A stretch of DNA of 64,000 bases from Pseudosulfitobacter pseudonitzschiae (GTDB lineage Bacteria > Pseudomonadota > Alphaproteobacteria > Rhodobacterales > Rhodobacteraceae). The DNA is taken from positions 372,001 through 436,000 of the forward strand of contig NZ_FQVP01000003.1 of NCBI RefSeq assembly GCF_900129395.1, in the 5' to 3' direction. Positions 39,505 to 48,497 of the stretch are shown in pieces. The notes under the pieces are model-generated. The model saw only the letters and a list, made by a program, of their open reading frames with translations. It searched no databases and had not been told where the DNA came from. Made by a program: the position numbers and the translations under genes. How positions within the stretch are numbered: the stretch's first letter is position 1; each line of letters starts with the position of its first letter.

Positions 39505-39939
39505 GTGGCAGATATGCAATTCGATCTGGTTTCGCCCGAGCGCAGCCTTGCCTCGCACGCCGCGACCTCGGTTTCGATCCCCGGCGCCGATGGGGATCTG
39601 ACCGTGATGGCAGGGCACGCGCCCACCATCACCACGCTGCGTCCCGGCCTGTTGAAGGTCGAGGCAGACGGCAAGTCCGCGGAATACGTTGTCACCGGCG
39701 GCTTTGCCGAGATCAACGCAGAGGGCGTCACCGTTTTGGCTGAACGCGCTGTGCCGCGGAGCGACATGACGCAGGAGCATCTCGACGAGATGTACCAAGA
39801 GGCCGAAAATATGTACAAGACGGCCAAGGACAACTGGCAAAACGAACCGGGCCCCGTCGATGACGCGGCCAAGCTGTTGGGCGACATGGTCGCCATGGGC
39901 AGCGAAATCGGTCTGAGCACCAAACAGCCCAGCCTGTAA
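39505..39939 (+). CDS. atpC: F1 ATP synthase subunit epsilon
   Basis: Epsilon regulates F1 and joins gamma to the c-ring. The 144-residue protein has the N-terminal beta sandwich ([20 protein letters not shown], ending [16 protein letters not shown]) and a C-terminal helical part. GTG 39505 follows AAGGGGA. The operon holds F1 genes only, so the F0 genes lie elsewhere, as is usual in Rhodobacteraceae. Confidence 0.95.
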   Translation: MADMQFDLVSPERSLASHAATSVSIPGADGDLTVMAGHAPTITTLRPGLLKVEADGKSAEYVVTGGFAEINAEGVTVLAERAVPRSDMTQEHLDEMYQEAENMYKTAKDNWQNEPGPVDDAAKLLGDMVAMGSEIGLSTKQPSL

Positions 39940-39958
39940 TCGTTAACGCCAAATCACT

Positions 39959-39995
39959 GAAAAGGCCCCGAAAATTTCGGGGCCTTCTTGCATTT
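39959..39995 (+). terminator. Terminator of the F1 ATP synthase operon
   Basis: AAGGCCCCGAAA and ATTTCGGGGCCTT form a long, almost perfect stem followed by CTTCTTG. It lies 22 bases past the atpC stop. Confidence 0.88.
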
Positions 39996-40073
39996 CGGCC
40001 ATATTCTTGTGCAATCTGCAACTCTGGGAAGATCCGGGCGCAGCGCGGACATGTTTCGCGCAGACAAGGCCAA

Positions 40074-40427
40074 ATGATGAAGAAACTTCGCAACTACATG
40101 ATCGGCATCGAGCAGGGCGACCCTGTGCTGTTCTCGGATTTCGAGGACGGTGGCGAAATGTGGACAGGACGCGGCCAGCGCGAGCGGCGTCGGCGGATTT
40201 CATTCTCGGAACGCTATCGCAGTCCACCTGCGATTCAGGCCGCGATCAGCCTGTGGGATATGGATGCCACGACGGTGATCCGGGCCGATGTTTCGACCGA
40301 AACGATCACCGAGGACGGCTTTGACCTGGTGTTTCGCACATGGGGCGACACCCGCGTGGCGCGGGTGCGGGTCAGTTGGACGGCCATCGGAGAGGTCGCA
40401 AACCCCGAGGACTGGGACCTGTACTGA
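40074..40427 (+). CDS. H-type lectin domain protein
   Basis: The 117-residue protein carries the H-type lectin pattern: ISFSERYRSPPAIQAAISLW, then VSTETITEDGFDLVF, RTWGDTRVARVRVSWTAIG. In snail agglutinin and Discoidin this fold binds N-acetylgalactosamine as a trimer or hexamer. There is no signal peptide or membrane segment, so it is likely cytoplasmic, or it is exported by an unseen route. The N-terminal 40 residues are charged and Arg-rich (RGQRERRRR). It lies after atpC, behind a terminator, and converges on prs. Ligand and role are unknown. Confidence 0.82.
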   Translation: MMKKLRNYMIGIEQGDPVLFSDFEDGGEMWTGRGQRERRRRISFSERYRSPPAIQAAISLWDMDATTVIRADVSTETITEDGFDLVFRTWGDTRVARVRVSWTAIGEVANPEDWDLY

Positions 40428-40435
40428 GGCGCGGG

Positions 40436-41455
40436 TTATTCGGCCGCGTACATGCCGTCATAGATCGGGCCCAGCGTGTCCTGTTCGAACAAGGAACTCA
40501 CCGAAGTGCCGTTCCAGATGTTCAGGATGGCCTGCGCAAAGATCGGGGCGGTGGGCACGACACGGATGTTCGGCGCATCAAGGATCGCCTTGGTCGGCGC
40601 GATCGTGTCGGTGATCACCAGCGATTTCATCACCGAATTTGTCACACGCTCGACCGCGGGTCCGCTCATCACACCGTGACTGATATAGCTGTGCACCTCT
40701 TTGGCGCCGTTTTCCATCAGCACTTCGGCGGCTTTGCACAGGGTGCCGGCGGTGTCGCACATGTCATCGACGATCAGGGCAACCTTGTCCTTCACGTCAC
40801 CAATCACGGTCATCTCGGCAATCTCGCCGGGTTTCTCGCGGCGTTTGTCGACGATGGACAGGGGCGCGTTCAGACGTTTGGCCAGTTCGCGGGCACGGGC
40901 CACGCCGCCCACGTCAGGCGAGACGATCATCAGGTCGCCCATACGGTCGCGGAACTGATTTGCAATATCCAGTGCGAAGATCGGAGAGGCATAAAGGTTG
41001 TCGACGGGGATGTCGAAAAAGCCCTGGATCTGTGCGGCATGCAGGTCCATTGTCAGGACCCGTTCGACACCGGCGCTGACCAGCATGTTCGCCACCAGCT
41101 TTGAGCTGATCGGCGTGCGGGCCTTGGTCCGGCGGTCCTGGCGGGCATAGCCGAAATAGGGGATCACGGCAGTGATGCGCGCAGCCGAGGACCGGCGCAG
41201 CGCGTCACACATGATCAGCAGTTCCATCAGGTTATCGTTGGCAGGGTTCGAGGTCGGCTGGATGATATACATGTCCTCGCCGCGCACGTTTTCGAAAACC
41301 TCGACAAAGATTTCCCCGTCGTTGAACCGTTCGACCCGGGCGTCAACCAATCCCATTTTCTTGCCCCGGTGCATCGACATTCTGCGTGCGATGGCCTGTG
41401 CGAGTGGCTGGTTGGCGTTTCCGGCGATCAGCTTGGGTTCCTGAACGTGTGGCAT
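40436..41455 (-). CDS. prs: Ribose-phosphate pyrophosphokinase
   Basis: Prs makes PRPP from ribose 5-phosphate and ATP, for purine, pyrimidine, His and Trp synthesis. The 339-residue protein has the PRPP signatures: [53 protein letters not shown] and the PRPP loop [14 protein letters not shown] 41455 gives the conserved [14 protein letters not shown] start; the longer in-frame start does not match. It is divergent from the isomerase gene. Confidence 0.96.
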   Translation of the reverse strand: MPHVQEPKLIAGNANQPLAQAIARRMSMHRGKKMGLVDARVERFNDGEIFVEVFENVRGEDMYIIQPTSNPANDNLMELLIMCDALRRSSAARITAVIPYFGYARQDRRTKARTPISSKLVANMLVSAGVERVLTMDLHAAQIQGFFDIPVDNLYASPIFALDIANQFRDRMGDLMIVSPDVGGVARARELAKRLNAPLSIVDKRREKPGEIAEMTVIGDVKDKVALIVDDMCDTAGTLCKAAEVLMENGAKEVHSYISHGVMSGPAVERVTNSVMKSLVITDTIAPTKAILDAPNIRVVPTAPIFAQAILNIWNGTSVSSLFEQDTLGPIYDGMYAAE

Positions 41456-41496
41456 GTCTTGTGGCCCCCCAAGGCGCTTGTGACAGAATCGTGACG

Positions 41497-41524
41497 TTGA
41501 CACCGCTTAGCATGGCCTTACGGT
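41497..41524 (+). promoter_or_regulatory. Candidate promoter of the chromene-carboxylate isomerase gene
   Basis: TTGACA (41497-41502), a 16-base spacer and TACGGT (41519-41524) lie 37 bases upstream of the ATG at 41561. The -35 box matches consensus exactly and the -10 weakly. Confidence 0.45.
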
Positions 41525-41560
41525 CCGGCAAAGCGGGACACCCCCCTATCGGAGAAGAAC

Positions 41561-42160
41561 ATGCACCAGATCGACTATTTTTTTTCCGTGCTGTCGCCAT
41601 ATACCTACCTGGCGGGCACACGGCTGGAAGAGATCGCGGCCAAACACGGCGCTACGATCAATTACAAGCCCACAGATGTGGTGGCCCTGTTCGGTCGTAC
41701 CGGTGGCACACCCCCCAAGGACCGCCATCCCAGCCGCCAGGAATATCGCGCACAGGAACTGGTGCGGCAGGCCAAGAAACTGGACATGCCGTTCAACCTG
41801 AAGCCCGCCCATTGGCCCACCAATGGCGCGCCGGCCTCTTATGCGATCATCGCGGCGATTCACGCAGGTGGCGGCGATCTGGGCAAGCTGGTGCATGCGG
41901 TCCTGCGCGCGGTTTGGGCCGAAGAGAAAGACATCGCGCAGGACGAGGTGGTGCGCGCCTGTCTGCAAGAGGCGGGATTCTCGCCGTCGCTGGCGGACAG
42001 CGGGTTGTTACAGGGGGCCGAAACCTATGCCGCCAATCTGGAAGAGGCCGCCAATCGCGGTGTCTTTGGCGCGCCTTTCTACATCTGCGAGGGCGACAAC
42101 CGGTTCTGGGGGCAGGACCGGCTGGACGATCTGGATATGCATCTGGCAGGCAAGCTATAG
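41561..42160 (+). CDS. 2-hydroxychromene-2-carboxylate isomerase family protein (DsbA fold)
   Basis: The 199-residue protein is a kappa-GST/DsbA-like thioredoxin-fold enzyme: HQIDYFFSVLSPYTYLAGTR with the catalytic Ser position, then VFGAPFYICEGDNRFWGQDR. Family members isomerise 2-hydroxychromene-2-carboxylate in naphthalene degradation using glutathione. Here no aromatic-degradation genes are near, so another substrate is likely. It lies two bases from a hydrolase gene with which it is co-transcribed. Confidence 0.9.
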   Translation: MHQIDYFFSVLSPYTYLAGTRLEEIAAKHGATINYKPTDVVALFGRTGGTPPKDRHPSRQEYRAQELVRQAKKLDMPFNLKPAHWPTNGAPASYAIIAAIHAGGGDLGKLVHAVLRAVWAEEKDIAQDEVVRACLQEAGFSPSLADSGLLQGAETYAANLEEAANRGVFGAPFYICEGDNRFWGQDRLDDLDMHLAGKL

Positions 42161-42162
42161 GC

Positions 42163-42945
42163 ATGCGGTATCACTCAAGACGCTATGGCAAGGGCCCCCG
42201 ACAGGTCCTTGCGATCCACTGCACGCTGGCCCATTCGGGCGCGTGGCGCGGGCTGGCCGATGCCATGGGCGCGGGGCTGACGATCAACGCCTATGACATG
42301 CCCAGCCATGGCAAGTCGCCCGACTGGGACGGCACCGGCGACCTGCATGATCTGGTGACCGCGTGGGGCCATGACATGCTGTCCGAGCCTATGGACGTGA
42401 TCGGCCACAGCTTTGGCGCGATCGTGGCCCTGCGGCTGGCCGCCGAGGCGCCCGCGCGGGTGCGCAGCCTGACGTTGATCGAGCCGGTGGCCTTTGCCTT
42501 TGTCGCGGCGGATGATCCGGCCAAGGTCGAGGAATACCGCCAGCGCAATCTGGAATTCGATGCGGCAATGCAGGCGGGTGACAAGATGCAGGCGGCGCGG
42601 TCGTTCAACCGCAACTGGGGCAACGGTGTACCGTGGGATCAGATCCCCGAGCAGACCCGCCAGTATATGGCCGACCGCATCGAGTTCGTTGCAGGATCAG
42701 CCCCCGCAGTGCAGCGCGACAGCATCGGGCTGCTGAAACCCGGCGCGCTGGATGTGATCAAATGCCCCGTGCTGCTGATCGAAGGCGATCAATCCGACGG
42801 CACCATCGCCGCGGCCAACAGCGCCATTCAACGCCGTATTCCACAAGCCGAGCGGGTGGTGCTGGAGGGCGCGGGGCACATGGCTCCGATCACCCATCCC
42901 AAGAAGGTCGCCACCGAAATCCGCCGGTTTCTGGACGCGGTTTAA
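42163..42945 (+). CDS. Alpha/beta hydrolase
   Basis: The 260-residue protein has the alpha/beta-hydrolase plan. It has an oxyanion strand with HCTLAHSGAWRGLA, the nucleophile elbow GHSFGA (Ser, about residue 84), and an acid and His near the end (EGDQSDGTIA, EGAGHMAPITHP). The substrate is unknown; a small ester or lactone is likely. ATG 42163 is two bases after the isomerase stop; a much longer open frame upstream overlaps the isomerase and is rejected. It ends with a 4-base overlap with the convergent threonine aldolase. Confidence 0.9.
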   Translation: MRYHSRRYGKGPRQVLAIHCTLAHSGAWRGLADAMGAGLTINAYDMPSHGKSPDWDGTGDLHDLVTAWGHDMLSEPMDVIGHSFGAIVALRLAAEAPARVRSLTLIEPVAFAFVAADDPAKVEEYRQRNLEFDAAMQAGDKMQAARSFNRNWGNGVPWDQIPEQTRQYMADRIEFVAGSAPAVQRDSIGLLKPGALDVIKCPVLLIEGDQSDGTIAAANSAIQRRIPQAERVVLEGAGHMAPITHPKKVATEIRRFLDAV

Positions 42946-43979
42946 AGGTAGCTTAGAAATTGGTCGATTTGCGCATCCGAGATCGACCAGTCACAGACCA
43001 GCCGGGCCGCGATCATCTCGTCGGGGTCGTCGCCTTCCAGCGTGCCCTCCCAGATATAATACTTTGCCCCTGCAGCGTGCAGCCGTTTGTGGGCGGCGCG
43101 CGGGAAGGCGGCAAAGATCATGTTGGCGTCGGGCTGGTGCAGGAACTCGGCCCCCTTGTCGCGCAGGCCGGCGGCCAGTCGCTGGGCGTGGGCATTGGCG
43201 GCGGCTGCGGTTTCCATCCACAGGTCGCCATCCAGGTAGGCGGCCATTTGGGACGACAGATAGCGGTGTTTCGAGAACAGGTGCGCCCCGCGTTTGCGGC
43301 GCAGCTCGAATTCCCACGCTTTGTCGGGGTCGAACAGCACAACGGCCTCGACGCCCATGCAGCCGTTCTTGGTGCCGCCAAAGCTGAGGATGTCGACGCC
43401 CGATTTCCACGTCATTTCGGCGGGGGTGCAGTCCAGCGTGTTGATGGCATTGGCAAAGCGCGCGCCGTCCAGATGGACGGGCAGGTCGAATTCGCGGGCC
43501 ACGGCGGTCAGGGCGCGCAGTTCGTCCAGCGTATAGACCTCGCCGCGTTCGGTCACCTGGGTGATGCTGACGGGGCCGCGCTGTGGTCCATGCACGCCGC
43601 GCACCTCTTCGCCCGCGATGGTGGCGTGCAGCGCCTTGGGGGTCATCTTGTCGCCGCCGGGGACCAGCGTCAGCTTGGCACCGCCTGCGTAGAACTCGGG
43701 GGCGTTGCATTCGTCCTCGTGGATGTGGGCGACGTTGCTGCAAAAGACGGTGTCGAAGGGTTGGGTGTAGCAGGCCAGCGCCAGCGCGTTGGCGGCGGTG
43801 CCTGTGGCGACCAGAAAGACTTCGGCTTCGGGGGCCTCGAACGTGCGGCGGATGGCCTGTCTGACCTCGTCCATCACCGGATCGTTGCCATAGGGCATGG
43901 CGTGGCCCGTGTTGTCCTGCATCATGCGGTTCATCACTTGCGGGTGGACGGGACCGGCATTGTCAGAGGCAAAAAACAT
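42942..43979 (-). CDS. Low-specificity L-threonine aldolase
   Basis: The enzyme splits L-threonine or allo-threonine to glycine and acetaldehyde with PLP. The 345-residue protein matches the beta-eliminating-lyase family: FASDNAGPVHPQV, MPYGNDPVMDEV, FLVATGTAANALAL, HIHEDECNAPEF, LPVHLDGARFANA, and the PLP Lys in SFGGTKNGCMG. Its ATG is directly next to the ycgN stop (TAGATG), so it is the last gene of the ribF-ycgN operon. Confidence 0.93.
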   Translation of the reverse strand: MFFASDNAGPVHPQVMNRMMQDNTGHAMPYGNDPVMDEVRQAIRRTFEAPEAEVFLVATGTAANALALACYTQPFDTVFCSNVAHIHEDECNAPEFYAGGAKLTLVPGGDKMTPKALHATIAGEEVRGVHGPQRGPVSITQVTERGEVYTLDELRALTAVAREFDLPVHLDGARFANAINTLDCTPAEMTWKSGVDILSFGGTKNGCMGVEAVVLFDPDKAWEFELRRKRGAHLFSKHRYLSSQMAAYLDGDLWMETAAAANAHAQRLAAGLRDKGAEFLHQPDANMIFAAFPRAAHKRLHAAGAKYYIWEGTLEGDDPDEMIAARLVCDWSISDAQIDQFLSYL

Positions 43980-44438
43980 CTAGGTGGGTTCCTCGATTAT
44001 GTGCTCTTCCCAGTCTTCCTCGGGAATGTCGAATTCGCTGAGTGTCCTGTTTTGTACGCTGACGCCCGCATCATGTACAGATTGTGACGTGCCGGACAGC
44101 AATGGATGCCAGTCGGGCAGCGGCTTGCCTTCCCAGAGCAGGCGATAGGCACAGGTCTGCGGCATCCAATAGGCGTGGGTGTCCAGATTGGAGGGTTTCA
44201 GCACAATGCAATCGGGCACGAACTGGTGGCGGTTTTCGTAGTGCACACAGCGACAGGTCGCGTCGTCCAGCAGGCGGCAGGCAATGCGGGTCAGGGCCAC
44301 TTCGCCGGTGTCTTCGTCTTCCAGCTTGTTCAGACAGCATTTGCCGCAGCCGTCACACAGGGCTTCCCATTCGGGGGCGGTCATCTGGTCCAGCGTTTTG
44401 CGTTCCCAGAATTTATGCCCCAGTTTCGCGCCGCTCAT
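43980..44438 (-). CDS. YcgN-family cysteine-cluster protein (UPF0260)
   Basis: The 152-residue protein has the YcgN pattern: FWERKTLDQMTAPEWEALCD, the cysteine motif CDGCGKCCLNK, then CRLLDDATCRCVHYENR. The Cys cluster suggests a metal or iron-sulfur centre, but the role is not known. It overlaps ribF by four bases (ATGA) and touches the threonine aldolase gene, so the three genes form one operon. Confidence 0.9.
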   Translation of the reverse strand: MSGAKLGHKFWERKTLDQMTAPEWEALCDGCGKCCLNKLEDEDTGEVALTRIACRLLDDATCRCVHYENRHQFVPDCIVLKPSNLDTHAYWMPQTCAYRLLWEGKPLPDWHPLLSGTSQSVHDAGVSVQNRTLSEFDIPEEDWEEHIIEEPT

Positions 44439-45367
44439 AGCGCGGCCAATATGGTGCGCGCGCGGGCGCAGTCGGCGTCCATCTGGGTGATCAGCGCATC
44501 GAGGCTGTCGAATTTCTCTTCGCCGCGCAGGTGGTCGACCAGCGCGACCGAGACATGCGCGCCGTACAGGTCGCCGGAAAAGTCGAAGATGAAAGTTTCA
44601 AGGTTGGCGCGGTTTTCGCCGAACATCGGGCGCACGCCCAGCGAGGCAGCCCCCTGGTAGCGGCCCTTGTGCGGGCCTTCCAACACGTCGACCAGCACGG
44701 CATAGACGCCAAAGGCGGGCGGGTGCAGGCCGTCGATGGACATGTTTGCCGTGGGATAGCCCAGCTCGCGGCCACGTTGTTCGCCGCCGATCACGGGTCC
44801 TTCGATGCGGTGCCAGTGGCCCAGCATCGCAGCGGCGTCACGGGGGCGCGCGTCGGACAACGCCTTGCGGATGGCGGTCGAGGACACGGTCGCTTCGCTG
44901 GATTCCAGCAGGGGGGCGATGGTCACGCCAAAGCCCAGATCCTCGCCAAAGGCTTGCAGGTCTTTCGCGGTGCCCGCGCGTCCCTTGCCAAAGCAGAAGT
45001 CGGCACCGACGACCACATGGCGCAGGCCCAGGCCCTCGGCGATGACCGAGCGGGCAAAGGCTTCGGGTGTCAGCCCGGCCAGTTGGGCGTTGAAGTTCAG
45101 TTGGTACAGCCGTTCAACGCCCAGCTTGGCAAGCTGCGACGCCCGCGCCTCGGCGCCCATCAGGCGGAAGGGTGGAGCCTTTGGCGCAAAGAACTCGCGG
45201 GGGTGCGGTTCGAACGTCAGCACGCCCAGCGGCGTGTCGGGAACCGCGGTCCGCGCCAGTTCGATCACTGAACGGTGGCCCAGATGCACACCGTCAAAGT
45301 TTCCGATGGCAACAGAGGCGCCGCGATCCGCTGCCTCGACAAATTGGTAATCTCGTATGATCCGCAT
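44435..45367 (-). CDS. ribF: Bifunctional riboflavin kinase / FAD synthetase
   Basis: RibF turns riboflavin into FMN and then FAD. The 310-residue protein has the N-terminal nucleotidyltransferase (SVAIGNFDGVHLGHRSVIEL, FCFGKGRAGT, SSTAIRKAL) and the C-terminal kinase domain (EGPVIGGEQRGRELGYPTAN, then FDFSGDLYGAHVSV). ATG 45367 is chosen; an in-frame TTG two codons upstream is less likely. It supplies FAD for enzymes such as ETF-QO in this window. Confidence 0.95.
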   Translation of the reverse strand: MRIIRDYQFVEAADRGASVAIGNFDGVHLGHRSVIELARTAVPDTPLGVLTFEPHPREFFAPKAPPFRLMGAEARASQLAKLGVERLYQLNFNAQLAGLTPEAFARSVIAEGLGLRHVVVGADFCFGKGRAGTAKDLQAFGEDLGFGVTIAPLLESSEATVSSTAIRKALSDARPRDAAAMLGHWHRIEGPVIGGEQRGRELGYPTANMSIDGLHPPAFGVYAVLVDVLEGPHKGRYQGAASLGVRPMFGENRANLETFIFDFSGDLYGAHVSVALVDHLRGEEKFDSLDALITQMDADCARARTILAAL

Positions 45368-45450
45368 GCGCAATGCCTAGCTGCGCCCATGGGCAGAGGC
45401 AAGACACGTCCCGCCCTTTCGCGTCGCAAATGGCGCGGGGCGGGGGGCTG

Positions 45451-45894
45451 TCAGTCGAATTTGCGCGAGGGCGCCAGCACCGAGGCCTCGCCGATCAGCA
45501 CTTTCTTACCGTCCACACTGCAATGGCAGTCCAGTTTCACGCGGCGTTTGGCGATGTCGATGTCGATCACCTTGACCTCGGCATAGACCATGTCGCCGGG
45601 GCGCACAGGCGCCAGGAATTTCAGGCTTTGGCCCATGTAGACGGTGCCGTGACCGGGCAGCTGTTCACCGATCACGGCAGAGATCAGACCGGCGGTCAGC
45701 ATCCCGTGGGCGATGCGCCCCTCGAAGATCGTGTCGCGGGCATAGTCATCGTCCAAATGGACCGGATTGCGGTCGGTGCTGACTTGGGCGAACATTTCGA
45801 TGTCCTCGTCCGTCACCACTTTGCGCAGGTGACGGGTCATGCCCATTTCGATGTCTTCGATGCAGATCGTTCCGCGTGGCAGGTTGTCCAACAT
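45451..45894 (-). CDS. MaoC-family (R)-enoyl-CoA hydratase
   Basis: The 147-residue hot-dog-fold protein has the hydratase-2 signature with a catalytic Asp/His pair (STDRNPVHLDDDYA) and GRIAHGMLTAGLISAVIGEQ. Members hydrate enoyl-CoA to (R)-3-hydroxyacyl-CoA; in PHB producers such enzymes can feed the polymer pathway from fatty acid oxidation. The closeness to phaAB is only at window scale (29 kb), so this link is inferred. Confidence 0.88.
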   Translation of the reverse strand: MLDNLPRGTICIEDIEMGMTRHLRKVVTDEDIEMFAQVSTDRNPVHLDDDYARDTIFEGRIAHGMLTAGLISAVIGEQLPGHGTVYMGQSLKFLAPVRPGDMVYAEVKVIDIDIAKRRVKLDCHCSVDGKKVLIGEASVLAPSRKFD

Positions 45895-45982
45895 TCCCGG
45901 CTCCGGTTATTTTCTGACGCAATGGCATCGCCATTCGCAACATTATTACTTTGCGCGCGCAGAAAAGCCAAGGGGAAATTTG

Positions 45983-46855
45983 TCAGCGCAAAAAGCCGAT
46001 CGTGTAGGTCGGGTTGACCATTTCGCGATCCAGATAGGTTTGCAGCGCGTCTGCATCGGGCTGGGTGTCGGTTTTGGTTTCTTCCGCCGCCAGACCGCCG
46101 GAGATGAAGAGGGAATCAATGTCCTCGCCCTGTGCGCCCTGAATGTCGGTCAGCACACCATCGCCAATTGCCAGAATCGCGCCGCTGTCGGTCTTGCGGT
46201 TGATCTCGCCCAGACGCAGGCGCGCAAGGTCGTAGATCGGCGGATGCGGCTTGCCGGTATAGATGCTTTCGCCGCCCATCTCGGTGTAAAGCTTGGCCAC
46301 CGCCCCCGCGCACCATTCGCGCACATCGCCACGGTCCACGACGATGTCGGGGTTGGCGCAGAGCAGTTTCAGGCCCTTTTGCTTGGCGTACAGCAATTGC
46401 GGGCGCAGCTCGTCGACATCGGCCAGCGGATCGAAGGGGCCGGTGCAGACGATGCCTTCGGCTTCTTCCAGCGGCACGATCTGGATATCGACCGGCTCAT
46501 CGACCACGCCGATGGGGTCGAAGAAATTGGTGTCACGCTCTTCACCGATGAAGAACACCTTTTGCCCCACGGCGCCGCGATACATTGCGGTGCGGGCGCT
46601 GTCGCCGGATGTGGCGATCGTGTCCCATGCGTCGTCGGGCACGCCCATCTTGGCGATCTGCGTGGTGACGCTGGCGCGGGGGCGGGGGGCGTTGGTGACC
46701 AGAACCACGGTGCCGCCGGTCTTGCGGTAGGCCTGCAAGGCGGCCACGGCATCGGGGAAGGCGGTGACGCCGTTGTGGACGCAGCCCCACAGATCGACGA
46801 ACAGCGCGTCATAGCGATCCGAGATTTCGGCAAGTGCGGTGATGATCTGGGTCAT
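45983..46855 (-). CDS. TIGR01459-type HAD hydrolase
   Basis: The 290-residue protein belongs to the HAD class IIA group: ALFVDLWGCVHNGVTAFPDA at the N-terminus with the nucleophile Asp, VLVTNAPRPRASV (motif II), IYTGKPHPPIYDLA (Lys, motif III), and AIGDGVLTDIQGAQGEDI (motif IV). It resembles sugar or nucleotide phosphatases; the substrate is unknown. ATG 46855 lies just ahead of the conserved domain, and longer starts run through unlike sequence. Confidence 0.88.
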   Translation of the reverse strand: MTQIITALAEISDRYDALFVDLWGCVHNGVTAFPDAVAALQAYRKTGGTVVLVTNAPRPRASVTTQIAKMGVPDDAWDTIATSGDSARTAMYRGAVGQKVFFIGEERDTNFFDPIGVVDEPVDIQIVPLEEAEGIVCTGPFDPLADVDELRPQLLYAKQKGLKLLCANPDIVVDRGDVREWCAGAVAKLYTEMGGESIYTGKPHPPIYDLARLRLGEINRKTDSGAILAIGDGVLTDIQGAQGEDIDSLFISGGLAAEETKTDTQPDADALQTYLDREMVNPTYTIGFLR

Positions 46856-46945
46856 GGGGCGGTCCTTTGGTCGGTGTGTTGTCACGCTTAGAGTATGAAA
46901 CGCAGGCGGGGTGCAAGGGCGGGGTGGCCCCGGCAAGGCGCGGGC

Positions 46946-46972
46946 AAGAAAAAGGCGGGCAAAGCGCCCGCC
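46946..46972 (-). terminator. Terminator of the family II pyrophosphatase gene
   Basis: GGCGGGC (46954-46960) and GCCCGCC (46966-46972) form a stem. On the minus strand it is followed by TTTTTCTTG. It lies between the pyrophosphatase stop (47029) and the HAD gene start. Confidence 0.85.
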
Positions 46973-47028
46973 TGAACCGGGGCGCTGCCCCTAATATATG
47001 TCATCCGCGCGCAAAGTCGCGGATCGCC

Positions 47029-47949
47029 TCAGACCTTGAGGTTCGGAATGATCTGCTTTTTGCGGCTCATCACGCCGGGCAGGACCACGGTGTCGCCTGT
47101 GACGGTTGCGCCAAAGCTTTTCTCGGCCACGGTTTTCACCAGGTCGTTGGGCACCAGCAACGTCGCTTCTTCGTTCAGGATGTCGACAACGAACAGCAGC
47201 ACCTGGTCGGCCCCGTCTTCGGCGGCCACGTCTGTCATCGACGCCATCAGGCTGTCCTTGCGGTCCAGCACGATCTTGGGCGCTGTGGTTTCCAGCACGC
47301 TGACGCGGAAGTCTTTGCCCGCAACGGTGTATTCCTTGCTGTCCATGCGCAGCAGTTCCGCATCCGAGAAGGACGACACGTCGGATTTGGCTTCGAACAT
47401 TTCAGACGCGTAGGACGGAATGTCGATGCCCAGCTGTTTGGCCAGATCATGGGCAATCGCCTTGTCTTCGTCGGTGGTGGTCGGGCTGCGGAATTCCAGT
47501 GTGTCGGACAGGATGCACGACAGCATCGCACCTTTGATGTCGTCGGGCATCTGCGCCATGTGCTTGCCGATCGACTTGAACATGATGGTCGCGGTGCAGG
47601 CCAGCGGCTCCATCACGATGTGGATCGGGCCGGCTGTTTCCAGGCCGCCCACCAGCTTGTGGTGGTCGATGATCGCCTTGATATCGCAGTTGTTGATGTT
47701 ATCGGGCAGCTCGGCGGGGTTGTTGGTGTCGACGATGACAACGGGTGTGCCGTCGGCCACGGTGCTGACGATCTCGGGTTTGTCGAGGTTCCAGCGTTTC
47801 AGCATGAACGCCGCTTCGGTGTTCGGCTCGCCCAGCAGGACCGGCTTGGCGTCGACGCCGTGCACGGTTTTCAGATACCATGCCCAGATGATCGGGCTGC
47901 CGGTGCTGTCGGTGTCGGGGGATTTGTGGCCAAATACGAGCGTTGTCAT
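47029..47949 (-). CDS. ppaC: Manganese-dependent (family II) inorganic pyrophosphatase
   Basis: The enzyme hydrolyses pyrophosphate and so drives biosynthesis. The 306-residue DHH-family protein has VFGHKSPDTDSTGSPIIWAW (His/Asp metal ligands), VIVDTNNPAELPDN, IIDHHKL and the C-terminal substrate motif SRKKQIIP. Family II enzymes are less common than family I in alphaproteobacteria. ATG 47949 gives the conserved start; upstream in-frame codons are not conserved. Confidence 0.94.
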   Translation of the reverse strand: MTTLVFGHKSPDTDSTGSPIIWAWYLKTVHGVDAKPVLLGEPNTEAAFMLKRWNLDKPEIVSTVADGTPVVIVDTNNPAELPDNINNCDIKAIIDHHKLVGGLETAGPIHIVMEPLACTATIMFKSIGKHMAQMPDDIKGAMLSCILSDTLEFRSPTTTDEDKAIAHDLAKQLGIDIPSYASEMFEAKSDVSSFSDAELLRMDSKEYTVAGKDFRVSVLETTAPKIVLDRKDSLMASMTDVAAEDGADQVLLFVVDILNEEATLLVPNDLVKTVAEKSFGATVTGDTVVLPGVMSRKKQIIPNLKV

Positions 47950-48090
47950 GGGACATCCTAAGTCTGATTGCGGTTTTGCGGGCCTTATAGGGGGGCTGTT
48001 GCGGCTTGTCACCTGCGGTATTTTGGCCGTTTCGGGGTGCAGGTTTATGGCCCGCTTGCGCGGACGGTGTCTGATAGAAAGGGGCGGGCG

Positions 48091-48444
48091 CTAGAGGCCC
48101 AGTTCGGCGCGGGTCTTGCGGGGCAGTTTGGCCGCGATCATGTCGTAAGAGGCATCGATATGCTGTGCCAGTTCTACGTCGTTCAGGCCGGGTGTTCCGT
48201 GCTGTTGTATCCATTTCAGCCCGCGCGAGGCCAGGTAGGGGGCAGGGCGCAGGCCGGGCATGTCGCTGAGGATTTCAAAGGCCATATCCGTGACCTTGAA
48301 CGTAAAGCCGGGCGTGTCCTCGGCCCAGCCGCAGATGGCGAACACCTTACCGCCGACTTTCCAGACATCGGAATTGCCCCACTGCACGACATGGGTGGCG
48401 GCGGGTTTGGCGGCGCAGTGCGCGTTGAATTCATCGCGGGTCAT
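48091..48444 (-). CDS. MmcQ/YjbR-family protein
   Basis: The 117-residue protein has the YjbR/MmcQ fold pattern (TRDEFNAHCAAKPAATHVVQ, VFAICGWAEDTPGFTFKV, LASRGLKWIQQHG). The family is annotated as DNA-binding on structural grounds, but no function is proven. It is divergent from the DUF2161 gene with 53 bases between the starts. Confidence 0.88.
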   Translation of the reverse strand: MTRDEFNAHCAAKPAATHVVQWGNSDVWKVGGKVFAICGWAEDTPGFTFKVTDMAFEILSDMPGLRPAPYLASRGLKWIQQHGTPGLNDVELAQHIDASYDMIAAKLPRKTRAELGL

Positions 48445-48497
48445 GGACGGACATTAGCGGCTTGGGGCGGGTTCGGAAATGGTGTTATCTGGCGGTC

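Noticed and set aside
41386..42160. Long in-frame N-terminal extension of the alpha/beta hydrolase (519 codons in all)
   Set aside because: The first part overlaps prs and the isomerase gene and has no homologous look. The conserved hydrolase starts at 42163.
45451..45894. MaoC gene as part of a PHB operon
   Set aside because: It is about 29 kb from phaAB with unrelated genes between, so no operon link is claimed.
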